Origin: Trabulsiella odontotermitis | GTDB taxonomy: Bacteria > Pseudomonadota > Gammaproteobacteria > Enterobacterales > Enterobacteriaceae | Direction: 5' to 3' | DNA length: 64,000 nt | Assembly: GCF_030053895.1 (NCBI RefSeq) | Contig: NZ_CP125781.1 | Location: 62,001 to 126,000 of the forward strand | Shown: positions 25,658 through 34,170 of the stretch, one piece after another | Position numbering within the stretch: the stretch's first letter is position 1 | How the letters are laid out: the number at the start of each line of letters is the position of its first letter | Made by a program: the position numbers and the translations under genes | Notes under the pieces: model-generated | Told to the model about the DNA's origin: nothing | Databases searched by the model: none | Seen by the model: the letters and a program-made list of their open reading frames with translations, nothing else

Positions 25658-26887
25658 TTAAACACCTGACCTCCTCGACTGAATCATCCCCAGAACGTCT
25701 TCCACGCCGGAAACATAATGTTCAATCGCGTACTGGCTGCGCACTTGCTGTTGTCCGTTCTGCGCGAGCCGCTGGCGCAGCGACGCATCCTGCCAGATAC
25801 GGGAGAGATGATTTTCCAGCATTTTCACATCGCTCCAGGGAAACAGCAGCCCGGTTTGCTCATGATGAACCAGCTCCTGCGTCCCGGTGACATCTGAACC
25901 CACCACCGGAATGCCGAGCAGCATCGCTTCAAGCACCACGCGCGGCAACCCTTCGCTGCTGGAGGCGAGAACAAACGCGTCAAAGGCTGCCAGATAATCA
26001 AAAGGATTATTTTTGAAGCCGGTAAAGATCAGATGCTCCGTAATCCCCAGCGTTGTGGCCTGTGCTTCCAGCGCGTCGCGTTCCGGCCCTTGCCCCACCA
26101 GCATCATTTTCCAGTTCGCTTCAGGATGTTGCTGGTGGAAGTGCGCCAGCGCTTCCAGCGTATGATGATTGGATTTACGTGCGAGCAGCGACCCGATGCT
26201 GCCGAAAACGAAAGTGTCGGGCGTCAGGCCCAGTGTTTCGCGCATCTGCTGGCGATCCGGCAGCGGCTGGTTGACGTCGATGGCGTTATTTACCGTCACA
26301 CAATACGGCGCTGCCACGCCATTTTTTAGCAACACGTGTTCCACGCCGTGCGAAACGGCGATGATCTTATCAATGCGTTGATTCACTAATGACACCAGTG
26401 ACGGCGTGAGCGCAGGCTCGATGCGGCAGTGCTGCACCAGCGCAACAGGAAGACCGTCAACAGCGTGATAGCCTTCCTCGTTTGAGCCTGGCTGGTTATT
26501 CATATAGAGAATGTCGTAACCACCGTCTTTCAGCAACTGCCGTAGCTGTTTCGCATTTGGCTGGATGCGCCACAGGTTGTCCATCTTGCGGGTAAAGGCT
26601 TTGCGGGCGTTGCGGGAGAAAAACAACAGGCTGCGGCCAAGCTCTTTGAGCACTTTCGCCCAGCCCGGCTGGCGGCGCGCAGGCAACAGGATCATCGGAA
26701 TATCAAACCCGGCCAGCACCGCTTCAATCGTCTGACCCTGATCCCGGCGATAGTTATAGTAAAAACAGCAGGTGATGTCGAACCGCTCACGGTCGATACG
26801 CTTAAGCAGCTCCAGCATGCTGTTGGTGCCGCCGCCCCACTCCTTGCCACTGTCAAAAAGCAAAATTTTCCGTCGCTGTGGCACCAT
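25658..26887 (-). CDS. GT4 glycosyltransferase of unknown acceptor, downstream of tdh
   Basis: A 409-residue GT-B protein. 'LLFDSGKEWGGGTNSMLELL' near residue 9 is the glycine-rich N-terminal loop; 'FGSIGSLLARKSNHHTLEAL' near 229 and the EX7E motif 'EGLPRVVLEAM' near 315 define GT4. No signal peptide or membrane segment is visible. It lies between tdh and a GT2 gene where E. coli carries waaH (yibD), a phosphate-starvation LPS transferase, so a role in LPS or another surface glycan is likely but unproven. It is convergent with tdh. Confidence 0.72.
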   Translation of the reverse strand: MVPQRRKILLFDSGKEWGGGTNSMLELLKRIDRERFDITCCFYYNYRRDQGQTIEAVLAGFDIPMILLPARRQPGWAKVLKELGRSLLFFSRNARKAFTRKMDNLWRIQPNAKQLRQLLKDGGYDILYMNNQPGSNEEGYHAVDGLPVALVQHCRIEPALTPSLVSLVNQRIDKIIAVSHGVEHVLLKNGVAAPYCVTVNNAIDVNQPLPDRQQMRETLGLTPDTFVFGSIGSLLARKSNHHTLEALAHFHQQHPEANWKMMLVGQGPERDALEAQATTLGITEHLIFTGFKNNPFDYLAAFDAFVLASSSEGLPRVVLEAMLLGIPVVGSDVTGTQELVHHEQTGLLFPWSDVKMLENHLSRIWQDASLRQRLAQNGQQQVRSQYAIEHYVSGVEDVLGMIQSRRSGV

Positions 26888-27008
26888 GACTCTGTTCTCT
26901 GTCCGCTAAACCTGCTGGCATTATAAAGATTTCGGATGGATATTCAGCGTTTTTGTTACAGAAACAGCTATTATAAAATCAGAAACAATCTCACTAAAAG
27001 TGTGAGAT

Positions 27009-27043
27009 CTCATATTTTTCTGTCATACACATGTGCGTAAAAT
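27009..27043 (+). promoter_or_regulatory. Candidate Pho box and -10 for the GT2 gene at 27090
   Basis: CTCATAT-TTTT-CTGTCAT (27009-27026) has the 7-4-7 spacing of a PhoB box; the downstream repeat is perfect and the upstream one matches 4 of 7. A -10-like TAAAAT (27038-27043) follows after 11 bp, the spacing used by PhoB-activated promoters such as phoA. Confidence 0.5.
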
Positions 27044-27089
27044 TCACCAGCACCTCTTTTGGGTGTCAGATTATTATCGTGGGATAGAC

Positions 27090-27887
27090 ATGTTTAAATT
27101 GACCGTTTGCTTGCTGACGTATAATTCTGAACGCTTGCTGCATAAAGTCATTCCGCCATTAATCACAATTGCGGATGAATTTGTGGTGATTGATTCTGGC
27201 AGTACCGATAAAACAATAAATATTTGTGAAGGATATGGATTAACACCAATTTATAATCCATATAGTATGCACGGCGAACAAATGAATGTAGCCATAAAAC
27301 ATTCTTCTAATGATTGGGTGTTATGCGTCGATAGCGATGAAATTTTCGATGAGCCAACCCTTAGTTTCATTCAGACATTAAAAGCTGGCGAAACACCGCC
27401 GCCAGAGTATGGCTGGCGTATCTCCCGCTACTGGTACGTGCTGGGCGAGCAAACGCGAACGATTTACCCCATCTCTTCTCCGGATTTCCCGGTGCGCCTG
27501 TTTAACCGGAATCATGCCCTGTTTAATCTGCGGCCTGTCGACGATAAAGTGGAAGGCACCGGACAAACGTATACTATTCCCGGCCATGTCAGACACGACA
27601 CCTTTTATTCGCTGCATGAAGTCTTTAGTAAACTAAACAGTTATACCACGCGGCTGGTGAAATATCAGAAAGTCCGCCCCTCTATTGCGCGCGGAATCAT
27701 AAGTGCCATTGGTGCTTTTTTTAAATGGTATCTGTTCAGCGGCGCCTGGCGGCAAGGAAAAGTCGGCGCAGTCACCGGGCTTTATGCCACGCTCTATAGC
27801 TTCCTTAAATACTTCAAAGCCTGGTATCAGCATCAGGACAATAAAAAATCCGTGGCCGATAAGCACACGGATTCTCATACCGTTTAG
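27090..27887 (+). CDS. GT2 glycosyltransferase of unknown acceptor, putatively phosphate-regulated
   Basis: A 265-residue GT-A protein: 'KLTVCLLTYNSERLLHKV', 'EFVVIDSGSTDKT' and the metal site 'CVDSDEIF' near residue 91. It resembles the WaaE/KdtX-type short GT2 enzymes more than YibD/WaaH. I chose ATG 27090 (MFKLTV) over the GTG at 27033 because the earlier part has no family similarity and overlaps the predicted promoter. It shares the tdh-yibQ interval used by waaH in E. coli. It converges with yibQ, overlapping by 4 bp. Confidence 0.72.
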   Translation: MFKLTVCLLTYNSERLLHKVIPPLITIADEFVVIDSGSTDKTINICEGYGLTPIYNPYSMHGEQMNVAIKHSSNDWVLCVDSDEIFDEPTLSFIQTLKAGETPPPEYGWRISRYWYVLGEQTRTIYPISSPDFPVRLFNRNHALFNLRPVDDKVEGTGQTYTIPGHVRHDTFYSLHEVFSKLNSYTTRLVKYQKVRPSIARGIISAIGAFFKWYLFSGAWRQGKVGAVTGLYATLYSFLKYFKAWYQHQDNKKSVADKHTDSHTV

Positions 27888-28807
27888 TCTTTATTGTCCC
27901 AGCCTCGCCACTGGTGCTGATAGTACTGCACCAGTGTGCTCTGGCTGATGCTTTCGCCAATCACCGTAAAGAAGCGTGTTGCATAAACGGGTTCAGGCGG
28001 CTTTTTCGCTTTGCACAGCTTCACGCCCCGGAACGGGTTGCGCGGCGGCTGTGTGTTTTTCGGTGGTGTGGAGGTATCGACCTGCGGCTCGTTGAGCAGG
28101 CTGCTCGGACGCACCAGCGTGATGTCCGGCGGCAGGCTGTAAATCATCTGCTGTAAAACCCGCACCGTTGACGGATGCGGATGGCCGATGGCGATAGCGG
28201 AACCGTTACGCCGCGCCAGCTGGATCGCCCTGTTGAACTGATAACGAATGTCCGCCTCATTTTGGGTGTCATCCAGAAACACTTTGCGCTTAATGACTTT
28301 TACGCCGGTACCGGTAGAGGCTCGCAGCGCCTGGCTGTTGCCGATGGTCATGCTGTCGAGGAAATAGAGATTGTAGCGACTCAGCGACTGCATCACCTTT
28401 TCCATGCCGAACAGGTTTGACGTCATCGCGCTGCCCATGTGGTTATTCAGCCCCACGGCGAAAGGCACTTTATTGACCGCTTCGCGGATGATGCGATCGA
28501 TCTCATCGCTGTTCATGTCAGGGCGCAGCGTGTCTTTTTCCAGCGGCTGTTTGCTGAGCGGCGCCATGGGCAGATGGATCAGCACTTCATGGCCGCTGTT
28601 ATGGGCTTTGGTCGCCATTTCACGGGCGTGCGGCGCGTTGGGCAGAACAGCCACAGAAAGCGTGGCGGGGAGCGCCAGCACCTGATTTTCGGTTTGCGGA
28701 CGGTAGCCAAAATCGTCAATGACGATGGCGAGTTTTCCGGCGAATGCCGGTGCAGCCATCGCCAGTAACCCGGCGATGGAGAGAACAGTACGACGAAATT
28801 GAAGCAA
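27884..28807 (-). CDS. yibQ: YibQ, divergent polysaccharide deacetylase family protein
   Basis: A 307-residue exported protein. The signal peptide is 'LSIAGLLAMAAPAFA', cut before GKLAIV. The domain is a divergent polysaccharide deacetylase (DUF610) with 'IVIDDFGYR' near residue 27, 'HEVLIHLPM' near 72 and 'AIAIGHPHPSTV' near 203. The substrate is unknown; its constant pairing with envC suggests envelope work. The start is TTG at 28807, 3 bp after the envC stop, with a GGGAAG Shine-Dalgarno in the envC end; no nearby ATG fits. Confidence 0.88.
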   Translation of the reverse strand: MLQFRRTVLSIAGLLAMAAPAFAGKLAIVIDDFGYRPQTENQVLALPATLSVAVLPNAPHAREMATKAHNSGHEVLIHLPMAPLSKQPLEKDTLRPDMNSDEIDRIIREAVNKVPFAVGLNNHMGSAMTSNLFGMEKVMQSLSRYNLYFLDSMTIGNSQALRASTGTGVKVIKRKVFLDDTQNEADIRYQFNRAIQLARRNGSAIAIGHPHPSTVRVLQQMIYSLPPDITLVRPSSLLNEPQVDTSTPPKNTQPPRNPFRGVKLCKAKKPPEPVYATRFFTVIGESISQSTLVQYYQHQWRGWDNKD

Positions 28808-28810
28808 AAC

Positions 28811-30058
28811 TTATCTTCCCAACCACGGCTGTGGATTGACCGCCTGACCCTGGCGGCGAATTTCGAAATAGAGCGACGGTCGACCCTGACCCCCACTGCT
28901 GCCTACGAGGGCAATCGGCTGACCTGCACGCACCTGCGTGCCGACGCTGACCAGTGCGCTCTGGTTGTAGCCGTACAGGCTCATGTCGCCTTTACCGTGC
29001 TCAACCACTACCACCAGGCCATACCCCTGCAGCCAGTCGGCAAGAATAACGCGCCCATCGGCGATGGCTTTGACTTCCGTTCCTTCCGATGCGCCGATGA
29101 CCATCCCTTTCCAACGTAGCTCACCCTGCAGCGGTTCGCCATAACGATGGAGGGTGGGACCGCGAACCGGCCAGAACGCCTGGCCGCGCGGCGAGCCGAG
29201 ACCGCCGGTGCGCGACATCAGCGAGCGCTCGCTTTCGGTAGGTTTATAGGTCGTGCCTTTGCGGGAAGCTTCCTGTTGACGATCGCGTACGGCCTGCGCC
29301 TCGCGGGCTTCACGTTCCGCCCGAGCTTTGGCGGCAGCTTCCGCCTGCGCGATGCGGTTGCGCATGCGGGATTCGTTCGCCCGCAGTTCGCTTAACTGCT
29401 GCTGACCTTCCTGAATGGAGGATTCCAGCCCGGAAAGCGTTTTCTTACGTTCGTTGCGCGCCTGCTCCAGCTTTGCCTGCTGCGCTTTTTGCTCGTACAG
29501 CAGGGTCTGCTGCTGGCTCTGTTTCTCTTCCAGCTCCGCTTTCTGCGTGGCGACCTCTTCGCGCGTCTGCTTTAACTGGCCGATAGTTTCCTGGCGCGCC
29601 TGGTTGAGATAACCAAAATAGGCCTGTAAACGCTGGCCACGCTGGCTCTCTTCGCCGCTCAGAATGAGCTGAATGCCAGTGTGCTGACCCTGACGAAACG
29701 CCGCGTCGAGCTGGGCCGCCAGATTGCGTTCCTGCTGCGCTTTTTGCTTCTCCAGTTTCGCGATGGAGGCATTCATCGTATCAATTTGTTTATTGAGCTG
29801 GGCGAGGGTGTTTTGCGTTTCACGCAGGGCGCGGGCGGCGGCGGAAATCGCCTCTTCCTGTGTTTTAAGCTGAGCGAGCAGTGAGGAGCGCTGCTGTTGT
29901 TGCTGGCGTACCGCGCGCTCTTTGGCGGCGATATCAGCCTGAATGGATTTCAGCTGATCGCGATCATCAGCCTGGGCGGATGCGGCGCACAGCAATACGC
30001 CAGCGCTGAGTGCGCTGGCGTAAAGTACAGACCGGACGGCGGCCGCGGTCCATGTCAT
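28811..30058 (-). CDS. envC: Murein hydrolase activator EnvC
   Basis: A ~415-residue periplasmic activator of the amidases AmiA and AmiB in septal cell separation. It has a signal peptide ending near 'CAASAQA', a long coiled coil (about residues 30-275, rich in Q/E/K/R) that contacts FtsEX, and a C-terminal LytM domain. The LytM metal ligands are degenerate: the usual H-x-H reads 'LYFEIR', so it activates rather than cuts. Start: ATG 30058 is preferred for its AGGGGAAAGG Shine-Dalgarno; the upstream ATG 30082 has none and sits in a small hairpin. Confidence 0.95.
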   Translation of the reverse strand: MTWTAAAVRSVLYASALSAGVLLCAASAQADDRDQLKSIQADIAAKERAVRQQQQQRSSLLAQLKTQEEAISAAARALRETQNTLAQLNKQIDTMNASIAKLEKQKAQQERNLAAQLDAAFRQGQHTGIQLILSGEESQRGQRLQAYFGYLNQARQETIGQLKQTREEVATQKAELEEKQSQQQTLLYEQKAQQAKLEQARNERKKTLSGLESSIQEGQQQLSELRANESRMRNRIAQAEAAAKARAEREAREAQAVRDRQQEASRKGTTYKPTESERSLMSRTGGLGSPRGQAFWPVRGPTLHRYGEPLQGELRWKGMVIGASEGTEVKAIADGRVILADWLQGYGLVVVVEHGKGDMSLYGYNQSALVSVGTQVRAGQPIALVGSSGGQGRPSLYFEIRRQGQAVNPQPWLGR

Positions 30059-30091
30059 TGAATAAGTCGCCTTTCCCCTCATGGGGAAGGA

Positions 30092-31639
30092 TTATTCCAC
30101 GATGAACAGCGCCTTACCAGTCATCTCTTGCGGGATTTCCATTCCCATCAGCGTCAACATGGTCGGCGCGATGTCAGAAAGTTTACCGCCTTCAACGGCT
30201 TTCACGGTTTTCGGTCCGACGTAGATCAGCGGAACCGGCAGGTTGGTATGCGCGGTGTGCGCCTGACCGGTTGACGGATCGCGCATCTGTTCGGCGTTAC
30301 CGTGGTCGGCGGTGATCAGCAACTGACCACCAACGGATTCCACTGCGCTGGTCACTTCGCTGATGCAGTGATCCAGCGCTTCAACTGCGTGAACCGCGGC
30401 GTCAAACACGCCGGTATGGCCAACCATGTCGCCGTTCGGGTAGTTACAAATGATGGTGTCGTATTTGCCGCTCTTGATCGCGCCGACCAGTTTTTCCGTC
30501 AGCTCGGCGGAGCTCATTTCCGGCTGCAGATCATAGGTCGCTACTTTCGGGGAGTTGATCAGAATGCGGTCTTCACCGGCAAACGGCTCTTCAACGCCGC
30601 CGTTAAAGAAGAACGTCACGTGAGCGTATTTCTCGGTTTCAGAGATACGCAGTTGGGTCTTGTCGTTTTTCGCCATCCATTCGCCGTAAGTATTGGTCAG
30701 CGAGGCTGGCGGATATGCGCAGGCGGCTTTAATGTCGGCGGCATATTCGGTCAGCATGACGAAATCAGCCAGTTTCACCACTTTCTTACGGGCGAAGCCG
30801 TCGAAATCGGCATTCACGAACGCGCGGGTGATTTCGCGGGCACGGTCAGCGCGGAAGTTCATGAAAATCAGCGCATCGCCGTCCTGCATCGCGGCATCAG
30901 CCTGACCGGCGGCGCGAACCACAGTCGCTTTGACGAATTCGTCGTTTTCATCACGGGCATAGGCGGCTTCAAGGCCTGCCACGGCGGTGTCGGTCTGGTA
31001 TTCGCCTTTCGCCTGGGTCAGCAGGTCATACGCCTGTTCCACGCGATCCCAACGGTTGTCACGGTCCATCGCGTAGTAGCGGCCAATGATCGACGCCACG
31101 CGGCCTTTACCGAGGGCGGCGAATTTCTCTTCAAATGCCTGCAGGGAGGATTTCGCGCTGCGCGGCGGGGTGTCGCGGCCGTCGAGGAAGGCGTGCAGGT
31201 AGATTTTTTCTGCGCCGCGTTCAGCAGCCAGTTCCACCATCGCCATAATGTGATCTTCATGGCTGTGTACGCCACCTGCGGAGAGCAGACCCATGATATG
31301 CACGGCTTTGCCGGCGGCAGCGGCTTTATCGACTGCCGCGTTCAGCACCGGGTTAGTAAAGAATTTACGGTCTTTGATTTCCACATCCAGGCGAGTCAGA
31401 TCCTGATACACGATGCGGCCGGCACCGAGGTTAACGTGACCCACTTCGGAGTTGCCCATCTGACGATCCGGCAGACCGACTTCCAGGCCAGACGCGTCGA
31501 TCAGCGTATGTGGACGTTTTGCCCACAGCGCATCCATGACAGGGGTTTTAGCGGCGTAAATAGCGTTATCCTGCTGGTCTTCACGGTAGCCATAACCATC
31601 CAGAATAACCAGAACCATAGGTTTTTTTGAAACCGACAT
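30092..31639 (-). CDS. gpmI: 2,3-bisphosphoglycerate-independent phosphoglycerate mutase
   Basis: A 515-residue Mn-dependent glycolytic mutase of the alkaline phosphatase superfamily. 'VILDGYGYRE' carries the first metal Asp; the phosphorylated Ser is in 'QMGNSEVGHVNLGAGR' near residue 64. 'HEDH' near 125 and 'ITADHGNAEQM' near 445 provide further ligands. It leads the gpmI-envC-yibQ set and is divergent from yibN. Confidence 0.98.
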   Translation of the reverse strand: MSVSKKPMVLVILDGYGYREDQQDNAIYAAKTPVMDALWAKRPHTLIDASGLEVGLPDRQMGNSEVGHVNLGAGRIVYQDLTRLDVEIKDRKFFTNPVLNAAVDKAAAAGKAVHIMGLLSAGGVHSHEDHIMAMVELAAERGAEKIYLHAFLDGRDTPPRSAKSSLQAFEEKFAALGKGRVASIIGRYYAMDRDNRWDRVEQAYDLLTQAKGEYQTDTAVAGLEAAYARDENDEFVKATVVRAAGQADAAMQDGDALIFMNFRADRAREITRAFVNADFDGFARKKVVKLADFVMLTEYAADIKAACAYPPASLTNTYGEWMAKNDKTQLRISETEKYAHVTFFFNGGVEEPFAGEDRILINSPKVATYDLQPEMSSAELTEKLVGAIKSGKYDTIICNYPNGDMVGHTGVFDAAVHAVEALDHCISEVTSAVESVGGQLLITADHGNAEQMRDPSTGQAHTAHTNLPVPLIYVGPKTVKAVEGGKLSDIAPTMLTLMGMEIPQEMTGKALFIVE

Positions 31640-31877
31640 TGCGACAACCTCATGCTCAAAAGACAGAAATTTTGCGTAATTTTACTACAGCTGAATCGAT
31701 CAAATAGCCACAGAAGATCAAAAAAAGCGGTGGAGTGTGATGCCGGTCAGTGTGCATTTCAGCAATTTTTCTCGTTCTATGCCGCAGAAAAGCGAATAGC
31801 TAATGCTCACCGGCTAACGCGCAGGTATACTCCTTTCCTGGTTTTTTTAATCACTGAGTCGGGAGTCGTTACCCCCC

Positions 31878-32309
31878 ATGCAAGAAATTATGCAATTTGT
31901 AAGTCGCAACCCCATACTGTGTATCGCGTGGGTTGCGTTACTGGCGGCAGTGCTGTTCACCACCTTTAAAGGGTTAATGTCTAAAGTTAAGGTGATTACC
32001 CGTGGCGAAGCAACGCGTCTGATTAACAAAGAAGACGCCGTCGTGGTGGATTTACGTCAGCGCGATGATTTCCGCAAAGGTCACATTGCAGGCTCCATTA
32101 ACCTGCTGCCCAGCGAAATCAAAGCAAATAACGTAGGCGAACTGGAAAAACACAAATCTCAACCCATTATTGTGGTTGACGGATCTGGCCTGCAGGCGCA
32201 GTCACCCGCGGGCGATCTCGCCAAAGCCGGTTTCGCACAGGTTTATGTGCTGAAAGAAGGTATCGCAGGCTGGAGCGGTGAAAACCTGCCTCTGGTTAAA
32301 GGTAAGTAA
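31878..32309 (+). CDS. yibN: YibN, membrane-anchored rhodanese-like protein lacking the catalytic Cys
   Basis: A 143-residue protein with one N-terminal membrane segment (residues ~12-32) and a cytoplasmic rhodanese fold: 'AVVVDLRQRDDFRKGHIAGSINL' and 'PIIVVDGSGLQAQSPAGDLAKAGF'. The position of the sulfur-accepting Cys is Asp (VVDGSG), and the loop has no Cys at all; the only Cys is in the membrane anchor. So transferase activity is unlikely. It heads the conserved yibN-grxC-secB-gpsA-cysE run. A TATACT hexamer at 31826 may be its -10. Confidence 0.92.
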   Translation: MQEIMQFVSRNPILCIAWVALLAAVLFTTFKGLMSKVKVITRGEATRLINKEDAVVVDLRQRDDFRKGHIAGSINLLPSEIKANNVGELEKHKSQPIIVVDGSGLQAQSPAGDLAKAGFAQVYVLKEGIAGWSGENLPLVKGK

Positions 32310-32320
32310 GGAGCGACGTT

Positions 32321-32572
32321 ATGGCCAATATCGAGATCTATACTAAAGCTACCTGCCCGTTCTGCCATCGCGCCAAAGCGCTGCTGAACAGCAAAGGGGT
32401 GACGTTTCAGGAACTGCCGATCGACGGCGATGCGGTGAAGCGTGAAGAGATGATTAAGCGTAGTGGCCGTACCACGGTTCCGCAGATTTTTATTGATGCA
32501 CAGCACATAGGCGGCTGTGATGACTTGTATGCGCTGGACGCGCGTGGTGGACTTGATCCTCTGCTCCGCTGA
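32321..32572 (+). CDS. grxC: Glutaredoxin 3
   Basis: An 83-residue dithiol glutaredoxin. The active site is C-P-F-C at residues 11-14 (E. coli has C-P-Y-C); the glutathione-binding 'TTVPQIFI' and 'GGCDDLYALD' are conserved. It reduces protein disulfides and ribonucleotide reductase with glutathione in the cytoplasm. It lies 11 bp after yibN. Confidence 0.97.
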   Translation: MANIEIYTKATCPFCHRAKALLNSKGVTFQELPIDGDAVKREEMIKRSGRTTVPQIFIDAQHIGGCDDLYALDARGGLDPLLR

Positions 32573-32606
32573 CGCAATTTAAGGACACAACACTAAGGGT
32601 TTTCAC

Positions 32607-33074
32607 ATGTCAGAACAAAATACCGCAGAAATGAATTTCCAGATCCAGCGTATTTATACGAAGGATGTGTCATACGAAGCGCCGAACGCGCCGCACGTAT
32701 TCCAGAAAGACTGGCAGCCAGAAGTCAAACTGGATCTGGATACCGCGTCCAGCCAACTGGCGGAGGGCGTGTTCGAAGTGGTTCTGCGCGTTACCGTAAC
32801 GGCGTCTCTGAATGACGAAACGGCGTTCCTGTGCGAAGTACAGCAGGCAGGTATCTTCTCCATCGAAGGTATCGAAGGCAACCAGATGGCGCACTGCCTG
32901 GGGGCTTACTGCCCGAACATCCTGTTCCCGTACGCGCGCGAATGCATTACCAGCCTGGTTTCCCGCGGTACTTTCCCGCAGCTGAACCTGGCGCCGGTCA
33001 ACTTTGATGCGCTGTTCATGAGTTATCTGCAGCAACAGGCTGGCGAAGGCGAACAACCGCATCAGGATGCCTGA
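32607..33074 (+). CDS. secB: Protein-export chaperone SecB
   Basis: A 155-residue tetrameric chaperone that holds preproteins unfolded for SecA. The family core is visible ('FQIQRIYTKDVSYEAPNAPH', 'CPNILFPYARECI'), with the acidic, flexible C-terminus ending in HQDA. The stop overlaps the gpsA start as TGATG, indicating coupled translation. Confidence 0.98.
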   Translation: MSEQNTAEMNFQIQRIYTKDVSYEAPNAPHVFQKDWQPEVKLDLDTASSQLAEGVFEVVLRVTVTASLNDETAFLCEVQQAGIFSIEGIEGNQMAHCLGAYCPNILFPYARECITSLVSRGTFPQLNLAPVNFDALFMSYLQQQAGEGEQPHQDA

Positions 33075-34093
33075 TGAACGCCGCTAACGCTTCAATGACT
33101 GTCATCGGTGCCGGCTCCTACGGCACCGCTCTTGCGATCACGCTGGCGCGCAATGGCCACAACGTTGTGCTGTGGGGCCATGACCCGAAACACATCGCCA
33201 CGTTACAGCACGATCGCTGCAACGCTGCCTTTCTCCCGGATGTTCCTTTCCCTGATACGCTCCGCCTGGAAAGCTCGCTGACCGCGGCGCTGGCCGCCAG
33301 TCGCGATATTCTGATCGTGGTGCCAAGCCATGTGTTTGGCGACGTTCTGCAACAGATCAAACCCCTGATGCACCCTGATGCGCGGCTGGTCTGGGCGACG
33401 AAAGGTCTGGAAGCCGAAACCGGGCGTTTGTTGCAGGATGTGGCGCGCGATGTGCTGGGCGATGCGATCCCGCTGGCGGTGATCTCCGGCCCGACGTTTG
33501 CCAAAGAGCTGGCCGCAGGTCTGCCGACGGCAATTTCGCTGGCTTCCACTGACCCTGTCTTCGCTGACGATTTGCAGCAGTTGCTGCATTGCGGCAAAAG
33601 TTTCCGTGTCTATATCAACCCGGATTTCATCGGCGTTCAGTTGGGCGGCGCGGTGAAAAACGTCATTGCTATCGGTGCCGGGATGTCTGACGGCATTGGT
33701 TTCGGCGCCAACGCGCGTACAGCGCTCATCACCCGCGGGTTGACTGAAATGTCCCGTCTTGGCGCGGCGCTGGGCGCTGATCCGGCGACGTTCATGGGCA
33801 TGGCCGGGCTTGGCGATCTGGTGCTGACTTGTACTGACAACCAGTCCCGTAACCGCCGTTTTGGCATGATGCTCGGTAAGGGCATGGATGTGCAAAGCGC
33901 GCAGGACAGCATCGGCCAGGTGGTTGAAGGTTATCGCAATACCAAGGAAGTCCGCGCGCTGGCACACCGTTTTGGTGTTGAAATGCCAATAACCGAGGAA
34001 ATTTATCAGGTATTGTATTGCGGAAAAAACGCGCGCGAGGCAGCATTGACCTTATTAGGTCGCGCACGCAAGGATGAGCGCAGCAGCCACTAG
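33074..34093 (+). CDS. gpsA: Glycerol-3-phosphate dehydrogenase [NAD(P)+]
   Basis: A 339-residue enzyme that reduces dihydroxyacetone phosphate to sn-glycerol 3-phosphate for phospholipid synthesis. The Rossmann motif 'VIGAGSYGTALAITLARNGH' is at residues 10-29; the catalytic Lys lies in 'GGAVKNVIAIGAGMSDG' near 195. It overlaps secB by one base. cysE follows after 77 bp. Confidence 0.98.
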   Translation: MNAANASMTVIGAGSYGTALAITLARNGHNVVLWGHDPKHIATLQHDRCNAAFLPDVPFPDTLRLESSLTAALAASRDILIVVPSHVFGDVLQQIKPLMHPDARLVWATKGLEAETGRLLQDVARDVLGDAIPLAVISGPTFAKELAAGLPTAISLASTDPVFADDLQQLLHCGKSFRVYINPDFIGVQLGGAVKNVIAIGAGMSDGIGFGANARTALITRGLTEMSRLGAALGADPATFMGMAGLGDLVLTCTDNQSRNRRFGMMLGKGMDVQSAQDSIGQVVEGYRNTKEVRALAHRFGVEMPITEEIYQVLYCGKNAREAALTLLGRARKDERSSH

Positions 34094-34115
34094 TCGCAAG
34101 GAACTTTGTCCCCTA

Positions 34116-34147
34116 ACGACCCGGCCAGCGCAGAACTGGCCGGTCGT
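34116..34147 (+). other. Long hairpin between gpsA and cysE
   Basis: 34116-34128 pairs with 34136-34147 (ACGAC.CGGCCAG/CTGGCCGGTCGT, one bulged C). There is no T tract, so it may slow or protect the transcript rather than terminate it; it ends 23 bp before the cysE start. Confidence 0.5.
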
Positions 34148-34170
34148 CATGATATCGTCTGGAGTATGCA

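Noticed and set aside
30302..31630. A 442-codon open frame on the plus strand
   Set aside because: It lies wholly antisense to gpmI, whose product has clear motifs; the antisense translation is low-complexity and like no family.
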